Assembly: GCF_001543245.1 (NCBI RefSeq)
Contig: NZ_CP014163.1
Span: forward strand, 62,001 to 126,000
DNA from: Aerococcus urinaehominis
Lineage (GTDB): Bacteria > Bacillota > Bacilli > Lactobacillales > Aerococcaceae
Direction of reading: 5' to 3'
DNA length: 64,000 nucleotides
Shown: positions 57,331 to 64,000 of the stretch, piece by piece
How the letters are laid out: each line of letters opens with the position of its first letter
How positions within the stretch are numbered: the first letter of the stretch is position 1
Position numbers and translations under genes: made by a program
Notes under the pieces: model-generated
What the model was told of the DNA's origin: nothing
Seen by the model: the letters and a program-made list of their open reading frames with translations, nothing else
Database searches by the model: none

Positions 57331-58083
57331 ATGTTTGATTTAAGTGGTCAAGTGGCCGTTGTCACCGGGGGCGCTAATGGCATTGGTGCTGGTGTGGTCC
57401 AGTGCTTGGCGCAAGCTGGGGCTTATGTAGCCATTTTAGATATTGATCAAGACAATGGTCAAAGGATTGCTGCACAAGTAGAAGGAGATTTTTACCAGCT
57501 CGATGTAACCGACCATGAGGCTACCTATGAAGTTTTCAAAATGATTGCTGAAAATCAGGGGAAAATTGATATTTTAGTGGCTAATACCGGCGTCTATCCG
57601 GAAGTGATGTTGGCGGATGTTAGTGAAACAGACTATTACCACACTACAGATATCAACCTAAAAGGTATGATTTATGCCACTCAGGCTGCTGTTCATTATA
57701 TGAAGGAGCAGCACTTTGGCCGCATTATCCTCATGTCTTCAATAACTGGTGATATTGCTGGCTATCCAGGTGGCGGTATTTACGGCGCAACCAAGGCTGC
57801 TGCTTTAGGTTTTATGCGCAATATTGCAGTAGAATATGGCCAGTATGGTATCACTGTTAACGCCATTCAACCTGGTTTAATCGCTACTGAGTCATTGAAG
57901 GCTTTGGGCGCAGTCCAAGGGGGCGAAAAGTATATTCCAATGCAAACCCTAGGGCAACCAAGCGATATTGGGGCTGCAGCTGTCTTCTTTGCTTCTAAGG
58001 AGGCTGCTTATGTCACTGGTCAAGCTTTAGTGGTAGATGGGGGACAAATTCTCCCTGAAACACCTAACAGTCTGCCAGACTAA
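57331..58083 (+). CDS. SDR oxidoreductase (FabG-like)
   Basis: 250 residues. VTGGANGIGAG cofactor motif, ANTGVYPE (the usual NNAG is ANTG), catalytic Ser in LMSSITGD, YGATKAA giving Tyr-Lys, and the C-terminal VDGGQILPE. The layout is like 3-oxoacyl-ACP or sugar/polyol dehydrogenases. A near-perfect cre upstream argues for a catabolic rather than a fatty-acid role. AAAGGAGG precedes the ATG. Confidence 0.85.
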   Translation: MFDLSGQVAVVTGGANGIGAGVVQCLAQAGAYVAILDIDQDNGQRIAAQVEGDFYQLDVTDHEATYEVFKMIAENQGKIDILVANTGVYPEVMLADVSETDYYHTTDINLKGMIYATQAAVHYMKEQHFGRIILMSSITGDIAGYPGGGIYGATKAAALGFMRNIAVEYGQYGITVNAIQPGLIATESLKALGAVQGGEKYIPMQTLGQPSDIGAAAVFFASKEAAYVTGQALVVDGGQILPETPNSLPD

Positions 58084-58110
58084 AAATAATATATAACATT
58101 CGAAATCATC

Positions 58111-58140
58111 AAGGGCCTGGGATATAAATTCCGGGCTCTT
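58111..58140 (+). terminator. Hairpin terminator after the SDR gene
   Basis: 10-bp stem AAGGGCCTGG / CCGGGCTCTT with two G-T pairs; a degenerate form of the dispersed repeat hairpin. Confidence 0.6.
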
Positions 58141-58149
58141 GCTATTAGA

Positions 58150-58173
58150 TGTAAGCGCTCAATATGGTAAAAT
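58150..58173 (+). promoter_or_regulatory. cre and -10 upstream of the creatininase-like gene
   Basis: TGTAAGCGCTCAAT (58150-58163) matches cre at 12 of 14 positions; -10 TAAAAT at 58168-58173. The cre would lie over the -35/spacer, fitting repression. Confidence 0.55.
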
Positions 58174-58215
58174 ATTGATGTAAAGCTATTTAAGATTTTT
58201 AAAAGGAGGTTTATC

Positions 58216-59061
58216 ATGGAATTGCGTAGTCATTTTCTTAACCAACTGACTAATCAAGAGGTTGAGGACTATCTAGACCAAGATGATGTCATCCTGGTAC
58301 CTTTTGGACCAACCGAGGTGCATGGCGGCCTGCCCTTGGATTGTGAAACTGTCGTTAGCCAGGGCTTGGCACTGCTTTTAGCTCAGCGGGTCAACTGTTT
58401 GGTGCTACCTAATATTCCTTATATTTATTCAGGGGCGACCGCCAGCGCCCGGGGTACCATCCAGCTGACAGTAAAGGAATCAAGTAATCTACTATATGGT
58501 ATCGCTAAAAGCCTATTGCAATCAGGCTTTACCCGGCAGATTTACTTTTCCCTTCATGGACCGGCCCATATTCCTATGCAGCCGGTAGTGCGAGACTTTT
58601 TCGATGAAACTGGGGTCGGTATCCTATATATCGATATCGCTATGGCCCTTCACCGGTCAGGCTTGTTTGAGGGGCCAGATATGCTAGCCAACTTTGACCG
58701 GATGATTCTAGCCGCCTATCAATTGCAAGGACGTTTAGCAGAGGTGCCCTTGACCACAGCATTTGACCATGAATTTCCTAATGATAGTGGTCAATTTAGC
58801 TACCTGAAAAAACAAGCCTATGAGAGTGGGGCCATTGGTTACTACTTTGGTGATTTGGGTGAGCATATGCCGACCACTGCGATTCCAGATGAAGCCACCC
58901 GTCAGCGCCTAGCTGAAGAGGGCTTACCTATGCTAGAAAAAGTTGTTGACCTGAATGATTTGCCACGGATACTTGCTGAAATGAACATTCATGCTGACTA
59001 TGTAGATAGGGTTTTAAGTGAGCGTCCTAATAGTCCAGCGGCTTTTAACCAGGGGCAATGA
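58216..59061 (+). CDS. Creatininase-family amidohydrolase-like protein
   Basis: 281 residues. The family metal motif appears as GPTEVHGGLPLDCET (typical: GS-E-HGPHLPL-TD) and the second as SLHGPAH (typical: NGHGGN), so Glu, His and Asp ligands are kept but the second site is altered. An ATASARGT loop and a C-terminal Glu-rich helix also fit. Members hydrolyse cyclic amides or act in cofactor synthesis; the substrate here is unknown. AAAGGAGG precedes the ATG and a cre lies upstream. The 177 bases after it hold nothing I can name. Confidence 0.78.
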   Translation: MELRSHFLNQLTNQEVEDYLDQDDVILVPFGPTEVHGGLPLDCETVVSQGLALLLAQRVNCLVLPNIPYIYSGATASARGTIQLTVKESSNLLYGIAKSLLQSGFTRQIYFSLHGPAHIPMQPVVRDFFDETGVGILYIDIAMALHRSGLFEGPDMLANFDRMILAAYQLQGRLAEVPLTTAFDHEFPNDSGQFSYLKKQAYESGAIGYYFGDLGEHMPTTAIPDEATRQRLAEEGLPMLEKVVDLNDLPRILAEMNIHADYVDRVLSERPNSPAAFNQGQ

Positions 59062-59238
59062 CCAGCTAGCCAAAATAATGATAGTGGTCGGCCACCACGC
59101 CAATCGCGCTACCGGCAAAAATGTCCTAAAAAAGGCGGGATGCCTCCAAAAATGTGGAAAAAAAGCGCTAATTGCATTTGAGATGACTAAAAGAAGAAGT
59201 ATGTTAGACTAACGCTATTAAAGGAGAAGGGAATTTTT

Positions 59239-59571
59239 ATGGCAATATTAGTAACAATTGATTATCGTGGCCAAGCGGGCAGTGCCCAGGAATTTGCCCA
59301 TGACATGCTCGAAAATGGTATTGTTGACCGCATCCGCCAGCAGGCTGGTAACCTGGCCTACCAATATTATCTGCCTTGGGATGACCAGGATGTGGTTAGG
59401 CTGGTCGATGTTTGGACTGACCAAGCCGCTATTGACCGTCACCATGCTTCCAGTATGATGGCTGAGATCATTGCCTTGCGGGAAAAATATGATCTGACCA
59501 TGACTGTTAACCGTTACCAAATTAGTGAAGACCAGGTCCCAGATAGCGACCAAGCCTTCATTAGAGCGTAA
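59239..59571 (+). CDS. Antibiotic biosynthesis monooxygenase (ABM) domain protein
   Basis: 110 residues, a single ferredoxin-like ABM domain: ILVTIDYRGQAGSAQEFAHDML, YQYYLPWDDQDVVRLVDVWTD, HHASSMMAEI. Relatives include quinol monooxygenases (YgiN) and heme-degrading proteins, but the heme-ligand pattern of IsdG is not obvious, so a YgiN-like role is more likely. AAAGGAGAAGGG precedes the ATG. Confidence 0.83.
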   Translation: MAILVTIDYRGQAGSAQEFAHDMLENGIVDRIRQQAGNLAYQYYLPWDDQDVVRLVDVWTDQAAIDRHHASSMMAEIIALREKYDLTMTVNRYQISEDQVPDSDQAFIRA

Positions 59572-59578
59572 AAATAGA

Positions 59579-59625
59579 AAACCCCCTAGCTAGCTACCAC
59601 TTGCTTGGTAACGGCTAGGGGGTTT
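59579..59625. terminator. Two-way terminator
   Basis: AAACCCCCTAGC / GCTAGGGGGTTT with an inner TACCA / TGGTA stem; between the ABM gene and the convergent PPK2 gene. Confidence 0.88.
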
Positions 59626-59629
59626 CTAG

Positions 59630-61099
59630 TTAATCTGTAGCTAGAAAGGCCTGCATGCGCTTGATAAAATCTTTGAGGACAAAAATGCGGGCATAGCGCT
59701 TGTTATTGCCTGGGACTAGGGTCCAGGGTGCTTCGGGACTAGAGGTATAGCGGACCATATCATTCATGGCACCCTGGTAGGCAGCAAATTTCTCGCGGTT
59801 GCGCCAGTCTTCATCAGTAATTTTGTATTGCTTGTCTGGATTTTCCTCTCGGTCCTTAAAGCGGTCGTACTGTTCGTCTTTATCAATTAAAATTAGATAT
59901 TTTAAGACCAAATAGCCCTGGTGGACCAAGTTGTGCTCCATCTGGTTGATTTCGCTATAGGCTTCTTGGACCCGGTAGTCAGGGGTAAAGCCTTCCACCC
60001 GTTCAACCAGGACTCGGCCATACCAGGTGCGGTCGAAAATAGTCATGCGACCGTGGCTAGGAAAATCACGGTAGAAACGCCAAAGGTAGTGGTGGTCTGC
60101 CTCTTCCTGGTTAGGGGCGGCCGTTGTGGCCACGTCATAGCCACGTGGATCCATGAGCCGGGTCAGCCGCTTGATATTGCCACCCTTACCAGCGGCATCA
60201 TGGCCCTCATAGGCTAGGATTACACCCTTGCCTTGGCGGTAAGCCTGGTAGAGGAGGTCACCAGCTTCTTTTTGCAGCTGGTCTTTGATTTCATCGTAGT
60301 CAACCTTGTCGATATGAGCGGTTAAATCAACCTGGTCCAGGGGTAGGTCACCAGTGACGGCCTGGTTAAAATCAAACTGGGGTGACCGGCTTAAGTCGGT
60401 GTCTAACCACTCAGCTAGGCGGTCTATGCAGATTTGCAGGGCCAAACGGGACTGGTCTTTTTTACCAGTTACATGCAGGACCTGCCAAGGGGTATCCGCA
60501 TAATTGGTCCGGTTGAGGATATCGATAAAATGCTGGCGGTAGGCCTGGTAGTTGTCTAGCTGGTCATAGTCCTGGTCTGACAAGAGGACATCGCGGTAGG
60601 GGTCTTTTTCTAATTCCTTAATCCGTTTAGCCATCTCTGCTTCAGTATGATCAATAAAGAATTTCACTACCAGGGTATTATCATGGTGGAGGGCTTGCTC
60701 AACAAAGGCAATATCCTCAATTAAATGGGCCAGTTCCTGGCCCTGCCAGTCTAAATTATGGAAGAGGTCATAATAGAAAGACCGGTCAAAGAAAACAATT
60801 TGGCCACGGCGGGGTGCCCGCAAGAAAAACCGGCGCAGGTAGGGAAAGCAGCTTTCATGGTCTTGGGCCTGGTCAAAGGTGGCTACCTCGTAAAACTTGG
60901 GGTCTAATTCCCGGGTTAAATCTTTCAGTAAATAACCCTTACCAGATGACTCCCAGCCATCGACAATAACCAGCATCGATTTATCGGTGTCCTGGAGCTG
61001 GCGGTGGAGTTTGGCAAATTCCTCGCCCAGGTCAGACCGCTTGCGGTCGCTTAAAGCCGGATCTATTTCTTGGCGTTCAATGAGTTCTGGAGCTAGCAT
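59630..61099 (-). CDS. pap: Two-domain polyphosphate kinase 2 (polyphosphate:AMP phosphotransferase)
   Basis: 489 residues made of two PPK2 domains. Domain 1 (about 15-240) has Walker A DGWESSGKG, and FFDRSFYYD. Domain 2 (about 265-489) has EGHDAAGKGG, and IFDRTWYGR with the lid RVEGF. Two-domain class II PPK2 enzymes convert AMP to ADP with polyphosphate; both P-loops are intact, while in characterised members the C-terminal domain is the active one. GAAGG precedes the ATG. Confidence 0.9.
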   Translation of the reverse strand: MLAPELIERQEIDPALSDRKRSDLGEEFAKLHRQLQDTDKSMLVIVDGWESSGKGYLLKDLTRELDPKFYEVATFDQAQDHESCFPYLRRFFLRAPRRGQIVFFDRSFYYDLFHNLDWQGQELAHLIEDIAFVEQALHHDNTLVVKFFIDHTEAEMAKRIKELEKDPYRDVLLSDQDYDQLDNYQAYRQHFIDILNRTNYADTPWQVLHVTGKKDQSRLALQICIDRLAEWLDTDLSRSPQFDFNQAVTGDLPLDQVDLTAHIDKVDYDEIKDQLQKEAGDLLYQAYRQGKGVILAYEGHDAAGKGGNIKRLTRLMDPRGYDVATTAAPNQEEADHHYLWRFYRDFPSHGRMTIFDRTWYGRVLVERVEGFTPDYRVQEAYSEINQMEHNLVHQGYLVLKYLILIDKDEQYDRFKDREENPDKQYKITDEDWRNREKFAAYQGAMNDMVRYTSSPEAPWTLVPGNNKRYARIFVLKDFIKRMQAFLATD

Positions 61100-61241
61100 G
61101 ATAGAGCCTTCTTTCTATATTAGGAATACGCTTACTTTTTACTTATTATAACGAACAGGGTGACTCTTTTAAAGTCAGGTCGTTTGTAGCTAGGCTAGTT
61201 TGATAAAATATGATAAATTATTAGGTGAAAAGAGGGATTTG

Positions 61242-63000
61242 ATGCATGTCAATGAGCCAGTGGTTTATGAACTGGACTATAAAAGCCAAGTATTTGACCA
61301 CTTTAATAAAGACCTGATACAAGCTGATGACCAGGAAGTTATTTTAGAATATCCAACTGTATATATTATTAATGATAAAGCGAGTCGTAAATTTAATGTG
61401 TATATTGGTGAAACCAATAATGTTATTCAACGGACTAGGCAACATATGGCTGATCAAGAAAAGGTTTCCTTTTTACAGTCTCCGTCCAGTAAAATTTATT
61501 TAATCGGCCACGATATGTTTAATAAGTCGCTTACTATGGACATCGAAAACCGCTTAATGCATTATATGGTAGCTCTCGGTAATGTAAAAAAAACTCTATA
61601 ATAAACGGATTAATGCCCAAAATAAATATTACACCTCAGCCTATTTCAACCAAATTTTTGATAAGGTCTGGGAAAAATTAAGAGAAAAGAATGCCCAACT
61701 ATTTCCTATTCAATCTGTGGTTAGAGACTCAGCTATTTTTAAAGCTTCGCCCTTTCATAAGCTAACCGATGAGCAGCTAGCGGCTCAGCTAGAAATCTTA
61801 ACTGCCATTGAACAGGTCCAAGCCAAGCAGTCTAGCCAGGGACAACTCATTTTAGTTGAGGGAGAGGCAGGGTCGGGTAAAACAGTCCTAATGTCAAGCC
61901 TATTTTACCAACTCTTCCAAGCAGCCCTTGATGAGGATAGGCCGTTTAATAGTTATTTGCTAGTAAACCATGACCAGCAGGTAAAGGTCTATCAAGAAAT
62001 TGCATATCGTTTGGATATCAATAAGGAGCGTAAAGGTAAGTTTGTTAGTAAGCCAACAGCTTTTATCAACGGGAATAATCCTGATCAACCTGTTGATGTC
62101 GTTATTGTTGATGAAGCGCACCTATTATGGACCCAGGGTAAGCAGTCTTACCAGGGTGAAAACCAGTTATTAGACTTAATCGAACGCGCTAAGTTGGTTG
62201 TAGCAGTCTTTGATAAGCAACAAATTATGTCAACCGAGCAATACCTGCAAGACAAGGATATAACGGCTATGGAAGACTATGCGAGAGAAAACGGAAAGCT
62301 GATTGAACTAAAAAATCAGATGCGGATTAATGCGAATGCGGAAACAGTCGCTTGGATCAGAGCCTTAGTAGATGAACAAATCATTGATCCGATTCCAGAA
62401 GATGACCACTATGAATTGAAAATTTTTGAAAATCCATGTGATTTAGAAGCAGCCATTAAAGTTAAAGCGCAGGACCAAGACAGGGGAATATCTAGAGTGA
62501 TTGCTACCTATGATTGGCCTTATATTGGCGGTAACCCCCCAGAAAATCAAGATCAGTGGATGGTTGAAATTGGTTATACGGATGCTCATGGTAACCATCT
62601 AACCTGGGCCAAACCTTGGAATTACCAAGTAAAAAATAAAAAGCGGGGGACAGGTCATCTATCGTGGGCAGAGCAAGAACAAACTATTAATGAAGTTGGT
62701 TCAACTTTCAGTGTACAGGGCTTCGATTTAAATTATGCCGGCTTAATAATTGGTCCCTCAGTTAAATATCGTAACGGACGTCTTGTTTTTGATCCATCAG
62801 CTTCCAAAAACAAGAAAGCAACTCGGAATCGTACCATTGATAAAGTAAATAAAATCAGTGTAAATCCAGCTGAAGAACTCTTGCGTAATGAATTAAACGT
62901 ACTGATTACACGAGGGGTCAATGGTCTCTATATCTACGCGGTAGATGACCAATTAAGATCAGCCCTGTTAGAAGCTGCCAAGCAACAAAGGCCCTTATAG
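61242..63000 (+). pseudogene. GIY-YIG nuclease / Schlafen-group-3 (DUF2075) helicase, split by frameshift in an A8 run
   Basis: The N-terminal part (61242-61601; ATG behind AGAGGGA) has a GIY-YIG-like motif TVYIINDK...YIGETNNVIQRTRQHM. It ends just after eight A (61586-61593). Deleting one A continues into KKLYNKRINAQNKYYTSAYF, then the ATPase part to 63000: Walker A GEAGSGKTVL, Walker B VIVDEAHLL, QMRINANAET, VGSTFSVQGFDLNYAGLIIG and LNVLITRG, all of the DUF2075/SLFN-g3 helicase family. The repaired protein is about 585 residues, as in homologues. The next gene is MazG-like and 23 bases away. Confidence 0.85.
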
Positions 63001-63023
63001 CATACAAAATCAAGGAGGTTATT

Positions 63024-63353
63024 ATGAATCCAGAATTAATGAATGCCATCAACAAATTCCGTGACGACCGTGATTGGCGCCAGTTTCATAATGAAAAGGA
63101 CTTGGCCTTGTCCATTTCACTTGAAGCAAATGAACTTTTAGAAATCTACCAATGGAAGTCAGCTGAGGAGGGCAACCAAGACCGCGAACACCTGGCTGAA
63201 GAACTAGCTGATGTCCTAATCTACAGTCTGATGCTGGCTGACAATTTAGGCTTTGATGTTGATGAAATTATCCAGGCTAAATTAGTTAAGAATGCACAAA
63301 AATATCCGGTTGAAAAGGCGAAAGCTAGCCGTCGTAAGTATAACCAACTCTAA
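63024..63353 (+). CDS. MazG-like nucleotide pyrophosphohydrolase
   Basis: 109 residues, all-alpha NTP pyrophosphohydrolase. The metal-binding pattern is ISLEANELLEIYQW (E-x-x-E) and EELADVLIYSLMLAD (E-x-x-D). Members hydrolyse dNTPs or NTPs to monophosphates. It has its own strong AAGGAGG and lies 23 bases after the GIY-YIG/SLFN helicase; the two genes are probably one transcription unit. A terminator follows (63391-63429). Confidence 0.9.
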   Translation: MNPELMNAINKFRDDRDWRQFHNEKDLALSISLEANELLEIYQWKSAEEGNQDREHLAEELADVLIYSLMLADNLGFDVDEIIQAKLVKNAQKYPVEKAKASRRKYNQL

Positions 63354-63390
63354 GCTGGTGAGCTTAGAAAAATATAAATAAAACACATAA

Positions 63391-63429
63391 AAAGCACCGC
63401 CGACTAGATAAAATAATCGGCGGTGCTTT
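63391..63429. terminator. Two-way terminator
   Basis: AAAGCACCGCCGA / TCGGCGGTGCTTT; between the MazG-like gene and the convergent GRAM-like gene. Confidence 0.85.
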
Positions 63430-63432
63430 GTG

Positions 63433-63840
63433 TTATTTGGCTAATTGGAGAGCTTTTTGGATATCTTCTAGCCATGATTGCCCCTTGTAGACGACAAAAA
63501 CATAGCGATCTTCAGTAGTGGTTACCATAATATGTTGGCTAATTTTCATGTCCTCGATTAATTCAACCTGGCTAATGGTATGAAGGGGAATCTGGTAGAC
63601 CTTGATATCTAAATTAAGGTGATGGGGGACAAAGTAAAGGGAGTGATCAGTTAAGATGAGATGGCCTCCACTGGCAGCATTCTGCTTTAACTTATTTGGT
63701 AAGAGATGTCTCATCACGGCAACTAACTTAGAGTCGTGGTTATTATCCTGGTCGGTAAAGTAGTTGGCTTGGCCATTACGTATAATGTTTTCTCCTTGGG
63801 CGATGTGATGGCCATATATTTCAATGCCTTCATTTGTCAT
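63433..63840 (-). CDS. GRAM/PH-like domain protein
   Basis: 135 residues. The pattern GENIIRNGQANYF...GGHLILTDHSLYFVPHHLNL...YQIPLHTISQVEL...IMVTTTEDRYVFVVYKG is a GRAM/PH-like barrel, ending in a helix (WLEDIQKALQ). No membrane segment or signal peptide. Function unknown. GGGAGGAA precedes the ATG. Confidence 0.72.
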   Translation of the reverse strand: MTNEGIEIYGHHIAQGENIIRNGQANYFTDQDNNHDSKLVAVMRHLLPNKLKQNAASGGHLILTDHSLYFVPHHLNLDIKVYQIPLHTISQVELIEDMKISQHIMVTTTEDRYVFVVYKGQSWLEDIQKALQLAK

Positions 63841-63934
63841 TTTTAATTCCTCCCATGAATTTGACAGATATATGTGACCTTACACTTATATTTTAGAGCT
63901 TTGATAGACAAGATACAATAATCCAGCTTAGCAA

Positions 63935-63971
63935 AAAGCACAGCTACTTTCGTATAAAGTAGCTGTGCTTT
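63935..63971. terminator. Two-way terminator at the window end
   Basis: 16-bp stem beginning AAAGCACAGCTACTTT, 5-base loop. It probably ends a gene lying beyond the window. Confidence 0.8.
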
Positions 63972-64000
63972 CTTATTTCACTTAAAGTTTCTTGTCAAAT

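Noticed and set aside
59018-59212. 64-residue open frame overlapping the end of the creatininase-like gene
   Set aside because: No ribosome binding site, no family resemblance, and half of it is a shadow of the upstream gene; the region after 59062 shows nothing I can support.
61200-61241. TTG start at 61200 for the GIY-YIG part
   Set aside because: No ribosome binding site; the ATG at 61242 has AGAGGGA at the right distance.

Overview
The window is a stretch of Gram-positive chromosome, most likely Lactobacillales and probably from the Aerococcaceae (Aerococcus-like). This rests on the conserved block glyS-obgE-rnz-SDR-recJ-apt, strong AAGGAGG ribosome binding sites, moderate GC, proteins very rich in Asp-Gln and Gln, CcpA-type cre sites, and the lack of respiratory or sporulation genes here. 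The genus is an inference. I found no rRNA, tRNA, CRISPR array, transposase or prophage.

Layout. 1-7252: housekeeping block (tail of glyS, obgE, rnz, a short-chain dehydrogenase, recJ, apt) converging on lexA, which has its own SOS box. 7345-9006: rqcH/fbpA. 9190-12217: a tryptophan-type ABC importer operon (trpX, trpY, trpZ) behind a long leader. The leader encodes a 21-residue peptide with two near-adjacent Trp codons, followed by mutually exclusive hairpins and a terminator. 12256-14368: nrdH behind a pair of NrdR boxes, an HdeD-like membrane protein, and nnrD. 14525-18150: a fructose operon (DeoR regulator, fruK, fruA) with promoter and cre. 18329-19277: corA split by a frameshift. 19474-21646: a protein ADP-ribosylation module (GcvH-like carrier, zinc macrodomain, SirTM sirtuin) with a dyad operator over its promoter.

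21731-31632: DUF503 protein, a KdgT-family permease, lysA-ddh, a pyruvate-kinase-like protein followed by an ADP-ribosylglycohydrolase, carbonic anhydrase, and both subunits of protocatechuate 3,4-dioxygenase, the first apparently starting at ATT. 30910-36009: a beta-glucoside system (GntR regulator, PTS EIIBCA, 6-phospho-beta-glucosidase, HAD phosphatase). 36232-47716: NatAB-like ABC exporter, DUF937 protein, YeiH/UPF0324 protein, GltS, cysK, NCS2 purine/uracil permease with a PurBox, a lipocalin-like/3-hydroxybutyrate-dehydrogenase-like pair, a YrhK protein, and a second KdgT paralogue.

47749-54865 is a cell-envelope island. It appears to hold two complete three-component glycosylation systems: polytopic GT-C-like protein plus a GT2-GtrA fusion, then GtrA plus CsbB-type GT2 plus YfhO. 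55016-64000: a frameshifted zinc-ribbon/PrsW protease, DegV, two cre-linked genes (SDR and creatininase-like), an ABM monooxygenase, a two-domain PPK2 polyphosphate kinase, a frameshifted GIY-YIG/Schlafen-group-3 helicase next to a MazG-like pyrophosphohydrolase, and a GRAM-like protein.

Three genes (corA, prsW, the GIY-YIG helicase) are each broken by one extra base in a run of 7-8 A or T. A dispersed ~155-220 bp intergenic repeat ending in a GAGCCTGGGAC hairpin occurs three times. The most novel signals are the tryptophan leader-peptide attenuator, the operator on the SirTM locus, the paired glycosylation systems and the orphan protocatechuate dioxygenase.
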